Shown here piece after piece: positions 9,992-19,480 of a stretch of 64,000 nt of DNA; positions within the stretch are counted from its first letter, which is position 1, and each line of letters begins with the position of its first letter. This DNA comes from Agrobacterium sp. AGB01. GTDB lineage: Bacteria; Pseudomonadota; Alphaproteobacteria; Rhizobiales; Rhizobiaceae. The stretch spans positions 1,302,001 through 1,366,000 of the forward strand of contig NZ_JACVAB010000001.1 of assembly GCF_014851585.1 (NCBI RefSeq). The letters run 5' to 3'. Under the pieces are notes generated by a model that was not told where the DNA came from, did no database searches, and worked only from the letters and a program-made list of their open reading frames with translations. A program made the position numbers and the translations under genes.

Positions 9992-10715
9992 CCATGAACC
10001 GATGGACGACAACACCATTGCGGACGTGGTGAAAACCGAACCACAGGTGGCCCTGAGCCGCGTGGAGCGTGAAGCCGAACGTATTGCCGAGGCGCTGGTG
10101 TTTGCCTCTGCCGAGCCGGTCTCGGAAGCCTTCATTGCCGAACGTCTGCCCAAGGACATGGATGTGTCGGCACTGATGTGGCGCTTGAAGGTTGCCTACA
10201 ACAACCGCGGGGTCAATCTTATCCAGATCGGCGGGAACTGGGCTTTCAGAACGGCCAGTGACCTGTCATTCGTCATTCGCACTGAAGACAAGGAGCCGCG
10301 CAAACTGTCGCGTGCGGCCTTGGAAGTCCTTGCAATCATTGCCTATCACCAGCCGGTCACGCGTGCGGAAATCGAAGAAATCCGTGGCGTGCAAACCTCC
10401 AAGGGAACACTGGATGTGTTGATGGAAGCGGGCTGGGTGCGGTTTCGCGGGCGCCGGCGCACACCGGGTCGGCCGGTCACCATGGGCACGACGGTCGATT
10501 TTCTCGATCACTTCGGTCTTGAGGAACTGCGCGACTTGCCGGGTCTCGAAGAACTGAAGGGGGCAGGGCTGCTTTCCGGTCGTATTCCGGCCAATTTCGG
10601 CATACCGATTCCATCCATGAACGATGATCTGACGGATGAAGAAGATCCGATCACGCAACTGGATCTGGAGGAACTGGGCCTGTTGATGCCCGGTGGCGCC
10701 GGCGACGACGACTAA
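9984..10715 (+). CDS. scpB: Segregation and condensation protein B
   Basis: A 243-residue winged-helix protein that dimerises and binds ScpA in the SMC complex. Visible landmarks: AEALVFASAEPVSEAFIAER at the N-terminus, the second winged helix LEVLAIIAYHQPVTRAEIEE with IRGVQTSKGTLDVLMEAGWV, and GRRRTPGRPV. The last ~40 residues are acidic. ATG 9984 lies inside the scpA end, and ATG 10002 is an in-frame alternative. tatA follows after 138 bp. Confidence 0.93.
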   Translation: MSDHEPMDDNTIADVVKTEPQVALSRVEREAERIAEALVFASAEPVSEAFIAERLPKDMDVSALMWRLKVAYNNRGVNLIQIGGNWAFRTASDLSFVIRTEDKEPRKLSRAALEVLAIIAYHQPVTRAEIEEIRGVQTSKGTLDVLMEAGWVRFRGRRRTPGRPVTMGTTVDFLDHFGLEELRDLPGLEELKGAGLLSGRIPANFGIPIPSMNDDLTDEEDPITQLDLEELGLLMPGGAGDDD

Positions 10716-10853
10716 TAAAACTAAAATGCTGGAAAACCTCGCGGGAGTTTGACCTGCGACAACTCCTCAATTGCGGGGGCGTGCATTTTGGTGTTTGAAA
10801 AACAGCAATAAACATCTTACATCGGTTAAAAGCGCAATTCAGGAGTTTCGGTT

Positions 10854-11057
10854 ATGGGTTCTTTCAGTGTGTGGCATTGGCTTATCGTTCTGGTCATTGT
10901 CCTGGTTCTTTTCGGCCGCGGCAAGATTCCGGAACTGATGGGTGATGTTGCCAAGGGCATCAAGAGCTTCAAGAAGGGCATGGCTGACGACGACGCAACG
11001 CCGCCCGCATCGACCGACAGCAAGACGGTTGATCACAAGGCTGACGAAATCAAGTAA
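10854..11057 (+). CDS. tatA: Sec-independent protein translocase TatA
   Basis: A 67-residue pore-forming subunit of the twin-arginine translocase. It has the short N-terminal membrane helix ([14 protein letters not shown]), the conserved FGRGKIPEL hinge and a basic amphipathic helix ([11 protein letters not shown]), then a polar tail. It is the first of tatA-tatB-tatC in the usual order, 58 bases before tatB. Confidence 0.95.
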   Translation: MGSFSVWHWLIVLVIVLVLFGRGKIPELMGDVAKGIKSFKKGMADDDATPPASTDSKTVDHKADEIK

Positions 11058-11115
11058 GACTTGGCCGTCAAGGCCAGTCTGACCGGCGAGGCGAGCGTGT
11101 CTCGGGAGCATATTG

Positions 11116-11946
11116 ATGTTTGACATTGGTTGGAGCGAGATTCTGGTGATTGCGGTCGTATTGATCGTTGTCGTCGGACCCAAAGATTTGCCTCCAATGA
11201 TACGTGCCTTCGGCAAAATGACGGCCAATCTACGAAAGATGGCGGGCGAGTTCCGCAGTCAGTTCGATGAAGCGCTGCGTGAAGCTGATATGGATGATGT
11301 GCGTCGTACCATTTCCGACGTACAGAACCTGAATCCGACAAACTCCTTGCGGGACGCCATGAACCCGCTTCGCCAGCTTGGTCAGGATATCAAATCCGAT
11401 TTGCAAAAGGCAACGACACTGGATGACGCAAAGTCGGGCACGCCCGCAACCTCTGCGACACCAGCTTCCTCGACACCGGTTTCGGTGCCCGAACCATCGA
11501 TGATGTTGCCGGATAGTCCTCCGGCCATCATCCCCGATGCTGCAACGCCAGCACCTGTTGTTGCCAAGGCAAAACCGGCTGCAAAACCGCGTGCGCCGAA
11601 AGCATCGACCGCCAAGGCCGCACCGGCAAAGGCTGCCACCGCAGCCGAGGCAACCACGGTTGCTGCAAAGCCAGCCGCCAAGCCTAAAGCCAAAACGGCG
11701 TCAGTCGCACCTGCTGCTGATACGGTCGAGACAGCAAAGCCGGTCGCTGTGAAAGCAACGCCAGCCAAGGTTACGCCGGCGAAAGCCGCGCCCGCCAAAG
11801 CCGCGCCAGCCAAGACCGCTTCTGCCAAAAAGCCATCCGTTGCCAAGGCTGCAACTGATGTGGCTGACAAGCCTGCCGCCGCCAAAAAGCCAGTGGTGCG
11901 GAAAACCGCCGCCACTGCAAAGACTGCCAAGAAGGACGAAGCATGA
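11116..11946 (+). CDS. tatB: Sec-independent protein translocase TatB with a long Ala/Lys/Pro-rich tail
   Basis: TatB forms the substrate-receptor complex with TatC. Residues 1-100 are classical: MFDIGWSEILVIAVVLIVVV, GPKDLPPMIRAFGK and an amphipathic helix rich in charged residues. The protein is unusually extended to 276 residues by a low-complexity tail of repeated AKAAPAK, AAKPAAKPK and similar units, about 150 residues long. A TTG three bases upstream is in frame, but ATG 11116 with GGGAG about seven bases before is the likely start. The stop overlaps the tatC ATG by four bases (ATGA). Confidence 0.94.
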   Translation: MFDIGWSEILVIAVVLIVVVGPKDLPPMIRAFGKMTANLRKMAGEFRSQFDEALREADMDDVRRTISDVQNLNPTNSLRDAMNPLRQLGQDIKSDLQKATTLDDAKSGTPATSATPASSTPVSVPEPSMMLPDSPPAIIPDAATPAPVVAKAKPAAKPRAPKASTAKAAPAKAATAAEATTVAAKPAAKPKAKTASVAPAADTVETAKPVAVKATPAKVTPAKAAPAKAAPAKTASAKKPSVAKAATDVADKPAAAKKPVVRKTAATAKTAKKDEA

Positions 11947-12755
11947 GCGGCGATATAGAAGACAAACCCCAGCCGCTTGTCGAGCATCTGATGGAGCTGC
12001 GCACGCGGCTCATCTGGTCGCTGGTGGCTTTTTTTGCTGCTTTTGTGGTGTGCTTCGGCTTTGCCAAGCACCTGTTCAACTTTCTGGTCATTCCCTACAA
12101 GTGGGCAGTGACCTGGGCAGGACTTGACCTTTCCAAGGCAGAACTCATCTACACCGCCCCGCAAGAATTCTTCTTCACGCAGGTAAAGGTGGCGATGTTC
12201 GGCGCGATTGTTATTGCGTTTCCGGTTATTGCCTCGCAGCTTTACAAGTTTGTGGCGCCCGGCCTCTACAGGAATGAGCGCGCTGCATTCCTGCCATTCC
12301 TCATTGCATCACCGATCCTGTTTCTGATCGGTGCAGCACTCGTCTATTTCTTCTTCACGCCCATGGTCATGTGGTTCTTCCTTGCCATGCAGCAGTTGCC
12401 GGAAGAGGGCGAAGTTGCCATTTCGCTGATGCCGAAAGTGTCGGAATATCTCAGTCTGATCATGACGCTTGTGCTGTCATTCGGTCTGGTGTTCCAGCTA
12501 CCTGTCGTCACCACGCTTCTGGCCCGCGTTGGTCTGCTCACCAGCCAGACGCTTAAGGACAAGCGCAAATTCGCCATCGTGATTGCCTTTGTCGTGGCCG
12601 CCGTTCTCACGCCGCCCGATCCGCTTTCCCAGATCGGTCTTGCGCTGCCTGCGATCATTCTCTACGAGATTTCCATATACTTGGCTCGACTCGTGGAGAA
12701 GAAGCGGGAGGCGGAAAATGCAGGCAAGGAGCTTGAAGCCTCCGAAGACGCCTGA
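11943..12755 (+). CDS. tatC: Sec-independent protein translocase TatC
   Basis: A 270-residue polytopic membrane protein that recognises twin-arginine signal peptides. The N-terminal PLVEHLMELRTRLIWSLV block, with the conserved Glu-Leu-Arg-Arg-like cytoplasmic motif, is diagnostic. Six hydrophobic helices follow; YTAPQEFFFTQVKV in the first periplasmic loop and TPPDPLSQIGLALPAIILYE near helix six are family landmarks. It overlaps tatB by four bases and ends at a strong terminator, so tatABC is one transcription unit. Confidence 0.95.
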   Translation: MSGDIEDKPQPLVEHLMELRTRLIWSLVAFFAAFVVCFGFAKHLFNFLVIPYKWAVTWAGLDLSKAELIYTAPQEFFFTQVKVAMFGAIVIAFPVIASQLYKFVAPGLYRNERAAFLPFLIASPILFLIGAALVYFFFTPMVMWFFLAMQQLPEEGEVAISLMPKVSEYLSLIMTLVLSFGLVFQLPVVTTLLARVGLLTSQTLKDKRKFAIVIAFVVAAVLTPPDPLSQIGLALPAIILYEISIYLARLVEKKREAENAGKELEASEDA

Positions 12756-12782
12756 CGTTTTGTCCGGCATGCTATTTTTCAT

Positions 12783-12815
12783 GAGCCGGGCTTCAAGCCC
12801 GGCTTTTGCTTTTTT
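12783..12815 (+). terminator. Rho-independent terminator after tatC
   Basis: A GC-rich stem, GAGCCGGGCTT pairing with AAGCCCGGCTT, is followed by TTTGCTTTTTT. It lies 27 bases after the tatC stop and separates it from serS. Confidence 0.85.
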
Positions 12816-12853
12816 GAAGTAACCGCAGGCAAACCGAACAGTCTGGAACGACA

Positions 12854-14137
12854 ATGCTCGATATTAAATGGATACGCGAAAACCCCGAAGCTCTGGATGC
12901 CGCCCTGGCAAAGCGCGGCGCGGAGCCTCTTTCTTCCGGTTTGATAGTGCTTGATGAAAAGCGCCGTGCCGTTATTCAGAAACTTCAGGAAATGCAGTCC
13001 CGTCGTAATGCCGCCTCCAAAGAGATTGGCGCAGCCATGGGACAGAAGAACTTCGAGCTTGCTGAAAAGCTGAAAGCCGAAGTTGCCGAGCTGAAAGAAA
13101 CCATGCCACAGGCAGAAGAAGAGGACCGCCAGATCACGGCAGAACTCAACGACGCCCTGTCGCGCATTCCCAATATTCCCTTCGATGACGTTCCTGTCGG
13201 CAAGGACGAACACGACAACATTGTTGCGCGTGTCGTGGGTCAAAAGCCGGGCTGGAACCATGAGGCGAAAGAACACTTCGATATCGGTGAAGCGCTTGGC
13301 TACATGGATTTCGAACGCGCAGCCAAATTGTCCGGTGCCCGCTTTACTGTTCTGACCAGCCAGATTGCACGATTGGAACGGGCGCTTGGCCAGTTCATGA
13401 TTGACCTGCATACAGGCGAGCACGGTTACACCGAAGTGTCGTCGCCGCTGTTGGTGCGTGACGAAGCGATGTTTGGAACCGGCCAGTTGCCGAAGTTCTC
13501 CGAAGACCTGTTCAAGACCACGGATGGCCGCTGGTTGATCCCGACGGCTGAAGTCACGTTGACCAACCTGGTTTCGGGCGAAATTCTCGATCAGGAAAAG
13601 CTGCCGCTGCGCTTTACCGCGCTGACGCCGTCCTTCCGCTCGGAAGCTGGTTCTGCCGGTCGTGATACCCGTGGCATGCTGCGCCAGCACCAGTTCTGGA
13701 AGTGCGAACTGGTTTCGATCACCGATGCGGAAAGCGCTGTGGAAGAGCATGAACGCATGACGGCATGCGCTGAAGAAGTGCTGAAGCGTCTTGGTCTGCA
13801 TTTCCGCACCATGACATTGTGCACCGGCGACATGGGCTTTGGCGCACGCAAGACGTATGACCTTGAAGTGTGGCTGCCAGGCCAGAACGCTTACCGCGAA
13901 ATCTCGTCCTGCTCGGTCTGTGGTGACTTCCAGGGTCGCCGTATGAACGCCCGTTACCGGGGCAAGGAAGACAAGGCAACGAAGTTCGTTCACACGCTGA
14001 ACGGTTCCGGCACGGCTGTTGGCCGCTGCCTGATTGCCGTTCTCGAAAACTACCTGAACGAAGACGGCTCTGTCACAATTCCGGACGTGCTGCTGCCATA
14101 TATGGGCGGTCTGACCAAGATCGAAAAAGCAGCCTGA
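12854..14137 (+). CDS. serS: Seryl-tRNA synthetase
   Basis: A 427-residue class II synthetase that charges tRNA-Ser (and tRNA-Sec where present). The N-terminal coiled-coil arm is visible at residues 30-100 ([20 protein letters not shown] and following). Catalytic motif 2 is [20 protein letters not shown] and motif 3 is [35 protein letters not shown] is the serine-specific segment. It lies upstream of surE and pcm on the same strand, a common alphaproteobacterial order, with 21 bases to surE. Confidence 0.96.
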   Translation: MLDIKWIRENPEALDAALAKRGAEPLSSGLIVLDEKRRAVIQKLQEMQSRRNAASKEIGAAMGQKNFELAEKLKAEVAELKETMPQAEEEDRQITAELNDALSRIPNIPFDDVPVGKDEHDNIVARVVGQKPGWNHEAKEHFDIGEALGYMDFERAAKLSGARFTVLTSQIARLERALGQFMIDLHTGEHGYTEVSSPLLVRDEAMFGTGQLPKFSEDLFKTTDGRWLIPTAEVTLTNLVSGEILDQEKLPLRFTALTPSFRSEAGSAGRDTRGMLRQHQFWKCELVSITDAESAVEEHERMTACAEEVLKRLGLHFRTMTLCTGDMGFGARKTYDLEVWLPGQNAYREISSCSVCGDFQGRRMNARYRGKEDKATKFVHTLNGSGTAVGRCLIAVLENYLNEDGSVTIPDVLLPYMGGLTKIEKAA

Positions 14138-14158
14138 TACTGCCGAAAGGGTATATGA

Positions 14159-14935
14159 ATGCGCATTCTTCTGACCAATGATGATGGTATCCACGCCGAA
14201 GGGCTGGCGGTGCTTGAGCGCATTGCGCGCAAGCTCTCCGACGATGTGTGGATTGTCGCTCCGGAGACGGATCAGAGTGGTCTGGCGCATTCATTGACGC
14301 TTTCTGAGCCACTGCGTCTGCGCAAGGTTTCCGACAAGCATTTTGCCCTGCGCGGTACGCCAACCGATTGCGTCATCATGGGCATTCGCGAAGTTCTGCC
14401 CGGCAAGCCTGATTTGGTGCTGTCGGGTGTAAACTCCGGCGCCAACATGGCTGACGACGTGACCTATTCCGGCACCATCGCCGGCGCCATCGAAGGCACG
14501 CTGCAGGGCGTGCGTTCCTTTGCGCTGAGCCAGGCCTATGCCCATACAGATGATGGTGACCGCATCGTGCCGTGGGAAGTTGCAGAAACCTATGCACCTG
14601 ACCTGATCAAGAAGCTGATCGATGTCGACCTGCCGGATGGCACGTTCCTTAATCTCAACTTCCCCAACTGCGCGCCGAAAGACGTGCAGGGCGTGACCGT
14701 GACCGATCAGGGCAAGCTGGACTTCGGTCTGACCGTTGAAGAGCGCAAGGATGGCCGTGGCCTTCCTTATTACTGGCTGCGTTTTGGCGAGCGTCTGGGT
14801 ACCTTCCGCGAAGGCACCGATATTCACGCCGTCAAGAACGGCAAGATCTCGGTAACGCCTTTGAAACTCGACCTGACAGATTATACGGTCAAGGATCGTG
14901 TAGCCAAGGCGCTTGGTTTTGGAGTTGCAGATTGA
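14159..14935 (+). CDS. surE: 5'/3'-nucleotidase SurE
   Basis: A 258-residue metal-dependent survival-protein phosphatase acting on nucleoside monophosphates. The N-terminal [16 protein letters not shown] contains the metal-binding DD pair. [20 protein letters not shown] supplies the Ser and Asn ligands, and the length matches the family (about 250-265). It precedes pcm with overlapping stop and start codons, the arrangement also seen in gammaproteobacteria, where both genes are tied to stationary-phase survival. Confidence 0.94.
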   Translation: MRILLTNDDGIHAEGLAVLERIARKLSDDVWIVAPETDQSGLAHSLTLSEPLRLRKVSDKHFALRGTPTDCVIMGIREVLPGKPDLVLSGVNSGANMADDVTYSGTIAGAIEGTLQGVRSFALSQAYAHTDDGDRIVPWEVAETYAPDLIKKLIDVDLPDGTFLNLNFPNCAPKDVQGVTVTDQGKLDFGLTVEERKDGRGLPYYWLRFGERLGTFREGTDIHAVKNGKISVTPLKLDLTDYTVKDRVAKALGFGVAD

Positions 14936-15585
14936 AATCGCCAATGATCGAAAAAGAGGGGTTTGCTGCTCTGGTCCTGCGTCTTCGGGCCGAGGGCATC
15001 TCCGATATCGATCTGTTGACGGCAGTCGAGCAGACGCCACGCTCGCAATTCGTACCATCGCAATTTGCCGACGATGCCTATTCCACCCGAACCATCCCGA
15101 TTGATTGCGGATCGTTCATGGAAGGCGCCGATATGGCGGTTAAAATGCTGGCCCGTCTTCAGGTGAAGCCGGGGCAGCGTGTTCTGGAAATCGGAACGGG
15201 CAGCGGTTTTACCGCCGCCGTTCTTGGCCGCATGGCAGAACGTGTCGTCTCTATCGATCGTTACAGGACCCTGGTTCAGGGGGCGCAGAAACGTATGGAA
15301 GGCCTTGGCCTTCGTAATGTCGTGACCCGCCTTGCCGATGGCAGCAATGGTCTAACAGGCGAGGGCACCTTTGACCGTATTCTGATTACGGCAGCCTTTA
15401 CAACCTTTCCACGCTTCATGGCCGACCAGCTCGTTTCCGGCGGCGTTTTGATTGCGCCGCTGATGGTGGATGACGAGCGTTGCGTGATGATGCGTTTGTC
15501 GAAAACCGGCAGCCGTTTTGAGCGCGAGGATATGTTCGAAGTGCCTTATTTGCCGCTTATACCGCATATGGCGCGCCATATCTGA
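14932..15585 (+). CDS. pcm: Protein-L-isoaspartate O-methyltransferase
   Basis: A 217-residue SAM-dependent methyltransferase that starts repair of isoaspartyl residues in aged proteins. The SAM motif I is [19 protein letters not shown], with motif II-like RVVSIDRY. The preceding block [20 protein letters not shown] corresponds to the substrate-gating region usually written IGxGQTISQP, and here it is noticeably divergent. The start is TTG at 14932 with GGAG seven bases upstream, overlapping the surE stop; ATG 14944 is the alternative. Divergence of the active region means the exact substrate is less certain than the fold. Confidence 0.85.
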   Translation: MKSPMIEKEGFAALVLRLRAEGISDIDLLTAVEQTPRSQFVPSQFADDAYSTRTIPIDCGSFMEGADMAVKMLARLQVKPGQRVLEIGTGSGFTAAVLGRMAERVVSIDRYRTLVQGAQKRMEGLGLRNVVTRLADGSNGLTGEGTFDRILITAAFTTFPRFMADQLVSGGVLIAPLMVDDERCVMMRLSKTGSRFEREDMFEVPYLPLIPHMARHI

Positions 15586-15861
15586 TTTTTTCTGTCGCAA
15601 TTGCTGTTTTTTAAGGCTTTGAATTCAAACAAGGAATTCAGGTGACGCCTTGCGTTTTGCCATGTCTTAATTGTCATGGTTATCGAATTGTCAAAAAAAC
15701 TGCGCGGAATTTAAGCGTCTTAACCGCGTAGTAATACTAACGCGCTTTAATCATATCCATAGACGCATGGTTTTTCCGTTCTCGGGAAATGGGCCTTGCA
15801 AGAAATGAGTTTGCGCCGAGGCAGTCAGTTTCGGCGGGTTGGCGTCAGTGTAGATCGAGTC
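15586..15861. other. Intergenic region between pcm and the LysM/LytM gene
   Basis: About 275 bases of lower G+C with T-rich runs and no coding signal. It must hold the promoter for the next gene, but I do not see a convincing -35/-10 pair or a strong hairpin. Confidence 0.5.
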
Positions 15862-17466
15862 ATGCGTATGAAGAATTCGCCCAAAATCGGAAAATCAGTC
15901 GCAAGAGTTTTGGTTGCAATCTCGCTGGCAGGCGTGGTTACGGGCTGTAGCTCGGATGCCACCCGGTTCAGCGGTCTGTTTTCCAATGAAACGGATACGA
16001 TGACCACTGCATCAATCCCTTCCAGAAACGGTGCGGGTGCCTATGGTCAGGCACCGATCCCGATGGGTGATGTCAATGGCTCATCGATGGCATCAGCTCA
16101 GCCTGCCGACGGTAATAACAATCAGAATTATAACCAGCCATACCAGAACAACTCCGGTAATTACGGCTCGGTTCAAAGCTCCAGCGCACGGGTGGCCTCT
16201 TCGCCGTCGACGATCCAGCGCTCGGAACTGACAGCTCCATCCGCAGGCAACACGCTTCGCGAACCGCAGTCGCGTAATCAGGCGATGGCACAGCCATTCC
16301 CGTCGGCCAACCCGCAGCCTGCCGCACCGGCGGTTGTTGCGCAGGCTCCGGCTGCACCGCGTGCTGTTGACCAGCTTTCCACCGCGTCAACCAAGCCGTC
16401 TTCAAATGGCTGGAATGCGCAAGGTGGCCCAAGTGTGACGCTGCGCCAGGGTGAAACCATTGCGACGCTGTCCAAGCGTTATGGTGTGCCTGAAAAGGAA
16501 ATCCTCAAGGCCAATGGACTGACGACGGCTTCGGCTGCGGCACCAGGCCAATCGATCACCATTCCGACCTTCGGCACGCCACGTAACGCTGCCAAGGCGG
16601 CTGCGGACAACGTAAATCTCGCCAATGACGGCAACCTGCCTGCACCAGCCCGCCAGAACGACCAGAACCTTGCTGTTCTGCCATCCGCTGCTGCTGCCCG
16701 CGACAAGGCATCCGGCGAAGCTGCAAAGCTGACACCTCCAGGTGGCAAGCCTCTGCCGCCAACCGGTGGCTACAAGGTGCAGCCGGGCGACAGCCTTGCC
16801 AAGATAGCCAAGGCAAACGGTGTCAGCGTTGCTGCTTTGAAGGCTGCAAATGGCCTGTCGAACGAAAACATTCGTATCGGCCAGACGCTGCGGATGCCTT
16901 CTGCCAACACCGACAATGTGAAAACTGCGTCGATCACGCCGAAGGAAACACCGGTAGAGCCGGCAGCACCTGCAAAGACTGAAACCGCGGTGAAGTCGCC
17001 TGAGCCTTACAAGGCACCGGTCGCCACTTCGACAGTCGGCGAGATCGAGAAGAAGTCCGACGTGGCATCGATTGCTCCGGCCGCAACAGGCATCGGCAAA
17101 TACCGCTGGCCGGTTCGTGGCGCCGTGATCTCCGGTTTCGGTGAGAACGTCGATGGCAATCGTAACGACGGTATCGATATCTCGGTTCCCGAGGGTACGG
17201 CGATCAAGGCCGCTGAAAACGGTGTGGTTATCTACTCCGGCAACGGTCTGAAGCAGCTCGGCAACACGGTTCTGGTTCGTCACGACGATGGCAAGGTGAC
17301 TGTTTACGGCCACGCTTCCGCCCTCAACGTACAGCGCGGCCAGAAGGTGCAGCGCGGCGATACAATTGCGACATCGGGCATGAGCGGCAGCGCGAAACGC
17401 CCACAGGTTCACTTCGAAGTGCGCAAGGATGCGACGCCGGTGAACCCATCAGGATACCTTGAGTAG
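15862..17466 (+). CDS. LysM/LytM lipoprotein, NlpD/DipM-like amidase activator
   Basis: A lipoprotein of about 534 residues. The signal peptide ends in the lipobox VVTGC (Cys29). A long Ser/Asn/Gln/Pro-rich linker leads to two LysM domains (about 190-235 and 303-346; GYKVQPGDSLAKIAKANGVS) that bind glycan. The C-terminal LytM/M23 domain (about 416-533) is degenerate: the usual HxGxD reads NDGID, and the usual HLHFE reads QVHFE, so two zinc ligands are missing. NlpD, EnvC and DipM share this feature and activate N-acetylmuramoyl amidases rather than cutting peptidoglycan. In-frame starts at 15796 (TTG) and 15805 exist; I chose 15862 because it gives a normal signal-peptide length. Confidence 0.85.
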   Translation: MRMKNSPKIGKSVARVLVAISLAGVVTGCSSDATRFSGLFSNETDTMTTASIPSRNGAGAYGQAPIPMGDVNGSSMASAQPADGNNNQNYNQPYQNNSGNYGSVQSSSARVASSPSTIQRSELTAPSAGNTLREPQSRNQAMAQPFPSANPQPAAPAVVAQAPAAPRAVDQLSTASTKPSSNGWNAQGGPSVTLRQGETIATLSKRYGVPEKEILKANGLTTASAAAPGQSITIPTFGTPRNAAKAAADNVNLANDGNLPAPARQNDQNLAVLPSAAAARDKASGEAAKLTPPGGKPLPPTGGYKVQPGDSLAKIAKANGVSVAALKAANGLSNENIRIGQTLRMPSANTDNVKTASITPKETPVEPAAPAKTETAVKSPEPYKAPVATSTVGEIEKKSDVASIAPAATGIGKYRWPVRGAVISGFGENVDGNRNDGIDISVPEGTAIKAAENGVVIYSGNGLKQLGNTVLVRHDDGKVTVYGHASALNVQRGQKVQRGDTIATSGMSGSAKRPQVHFEVRKDATPVNPSGYLE

Positions 17467-17486
17467 GTAGTGCGTCTCAGGGAAGA

Positions 17487-17516
17487 AAAAGCCGGGCTTT
17501 AGCCCGGCTTTTTTGT
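17487..17516. terminator. Bidirectional terminator between the LysM/LytM gene and mobA
   Basis: AAAAAGCCGGGCT pairs with AGCCCGGCTTTTTT around a very short loop. A-rich and T-rich flanks mean it can end transcripts from both convergent genes. Confidence 0.85.
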
Positions 17517-17559
17517 GTTCACAGGCATGTTTCTTGGCGCCAATTTAGGCGCTTTTACT

Positions 17560-18180
17560 TCAGTCCAGCGTATCCAGAAATGCCTGCGCAATGGAAAGCT
17601 CGTCCGGTGTGTTGATATTGAAAAACGGATCAATCGATGAGGTGGCGCTTTCAATCTTGGGAAATGAAATGCCAAGCGTAGCATGCCGGCCGAGGAAGTT
17701 ACGGATACGACGGTTTTCATCCACCGCCAGCCATTGTTCCAGATCGTCTGCAATGGCGACCGGCCACAGACCGAATACCGGATGCACCTGACCGGCAGAT
17801 GCGGCAATGATGACCGTGCTGTCATCCGTCATGTAAGACCGCAGCTGGGCTTCCAGAGTTTCGGGAAAGAACGGACTGTCGGCCGGTACTGTCAGCATGT
17901 GGCTGGCGTCCGGCGCCACGGTCGCCATGTGACGCAGTCCAGCTAAAATGCCCGCCAGCGGCCCTGCATGGCCCAGTTTGGTATCGGGCACCACAGGAAG
18001 GCCAAACTCGTCTGCCCAGTCATGGGGTGCGTTCAGCGCAAGGTATGAGACCTGCGGGCGGATACGCTCGATGACATGCGAGAGCAGGGGGCTGTCGCCC
18101 AGTTGCTTGAGCGCCTTGTTGCTGCCCATGCGGCGGGAAAGGCCGCCAGCGAGAATGAGGCCGGGAAGATTTTTATGCAT
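17560..18180 (-). CDS. mobA: Molybdenum cofactor guanylyltransferase
   Basis: A 206-residue nucleotidyltransferase that adds GMP to molybdopterin to form the MGD cofactor. The N-terminal [18 protein letters not shown] is the GTP-binding motif, with Lys in [18 protein letters not shown] and [11 protein letters not shown] (the metal-binding Asp region) follow. The frame opens 29 codons earlier, but the family N-terminus and the eight-base overlap with the upstream MFS gene place the start at ATG 18180. No mobB follows it, only a terminator. moaA lies 2.3 kb upstream on the same strand. Confidence 0.92.
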   Translation of the reverse strand: MHKNLPGLILAGGLSRRMGSNKALKQLGDSPLLSHVIERIRPQVSYLALNAPHDWADEFGLPVVPDTKLGHAGPLAGILAGLRHMATVAPDASHMLTVPADSPFFPETLEAQLRSYMTDDSTVIIAASAGQVHPVFGLWPVAIADDLEQWLAVDENRRIRNFLGRHATLGISFPKIESATSSIDPFFNINTPDELSIAQAFLDTLD

Positions 18181-19402
18181 TGTCGTCTCGTTGTGACAGG
18201 CTGGCTTCCTGTCGTTCGGCTTTGCGCGTGAAGTATGTTGCGTAAAGGGCGAGAAGCCCGGTTGCAACCATCATGAACAGCAGCGGCTGTGTGCCGGAGG
18301 TTGGCGATAGCAGCGAGGTTGCGATAACAGACAGGGCAGCACCGCCGCCAATCGTCAGCGCACCACCGAGACCGGAGGCCGAACCCGCCAGATGCGGTTT
18401 TACGCTAACCATGCCGGCATTGGAACTTGGCAAGGTCACGCCATTGCCAACGCCGATGAGCGCCAGCGGCATGAAGAAGGCGTAAGGACTGTGAAGGCCC
18501 GTATTGGCAAGCACGATGGCGATGACAATTCCGGTCATGGCGATGAGATTGCCGGACACCATCATGCGGATAATACCGATGTCACTGGCATAACGGCCGG
18601 AGATGAAGTTGCCGAGCATGTAGCCCGCCGCCATGAAGAAGAACTGCACACCCAGCATCGCCGGTGTCAGGCCGTAAAGTGTGCTGCCAATGAATGGCGC
18701 ACCACCGAGGAACGAAAAGAACAGACCGGACGAAAATGTCGAGGTCAGCGCATACCCCCAGAACAGCCGTGATTTGAGAAGTTCCGGCCAGGCCTTGAAC
18801 TGTGCAGAAAAACTGGTCGACTTCTGACGGTTGGTTTCACCAAGATCGAAATAGACAAGCGCAATCACCAGCATCGTCAGGCCCATCAGCAGCAGGAAAC
18901 TTGCCTGCCAGCCGCCGATATCATTCAGGACACCACCAATCATCGGCCCAACCATCGGCACGACAGACATGCCCATGGTCACGTAGCCAATCATCGAGGC
19001 TGCTTGATTGGCCGGCACCATGTCGCGCACCACGGCTCTGGCCAGCACGAAACATGTTGCGACACTGGCCTGCGCAAAACGCGCCACCATGAACACACCG
19101 ACATTGGGCGCCAGAAAACAGACCAGCGTTGCAATGCACATGATGCACAAGCTGACCAGCATCACCGGCCGTCTGCCAAACAGGTCAGACAGGGGCCCGA
19201 CAACCAGCTGCACGCAAGCGGTGGCGGCGAGATAACCCGAGATCGACAGCTGCATGACGGCATATTGTGTCTCGAAATGCGCTGTCATGGCCGGCAGCGA
19301 GGGCAGAAACACGTTCATGCTGAGGGCAGAAAGCCCAGCCACCATAACCAGCGTGAAAATATGTGGCGGTGTTTTTCTGTTCAGAAAACCTACGTCAGTC
19401 AC
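18173..19402 (-). CDS. MFS drug-resistance transporter, Bcr/CflA family
   Basis: A 409-residue twelve-helix major facilitator. The loop 2-3 signature appears as [15 protein letters not shown], and [20 protein letters not shown] with [10 protein letters not shown] matches the antiporter motif C region of proton-driven multidrug exporters of the Bcr/CflA type. Substrate cannot be predicted. Its last eight bases overlap the mobA start, so the two genes are likely translated from one message even though no functional link is obvious. Confidence 0.85.
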   Translation of the reverse strand: MTDVGFLNRKTPPHIFTLVMVAGLSALSMNVFLPSLPAMTAHFETQYAVMQLSISGYLAATACVQLVVGPLSDLFGRRPVMLVSLCIMCIATLVCFLAPNVGVFMVARFAQASVATCFVLARAVVRDMVPANQAASMIGYVTMGMSVVPMVGPMIGGVLNDIGGWQASFLLLMGLTMLVIALVYFDLGETNRQKSTSFSAQFKAWPELLKSRLFWGYALTSTFSSGLFFSFLGGAPFIGSTLYGLTPAMLGVQFFFMAAGYMLGNFISGRYASDIGIIRMMVSGNLIAMTGIVIAIVLANTGLHSPYAFFMPLALIGVGNGVTLPSSNAGMVSVKPHLAGSASGLGGALTIGGGAALSVIATSLLSPTSGTQPLLFMMVATGLLALYATYFTRKAERQEASLSQRDDNA

Positions 19403-19480
19403 TTCATTACTCCTGACGCGTCACCGCCCTTAATGATTGCGGATAGGGCTGGTTTGCGTCATTCCGGCAGAACGGGATTT

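Noticed and set aside
12779-14290. 503-codon minus-strand frame opposite serS
   Set aside because: Shadow of serS and the surE start; composition is not protein-like and it crosses the tatC terminator.
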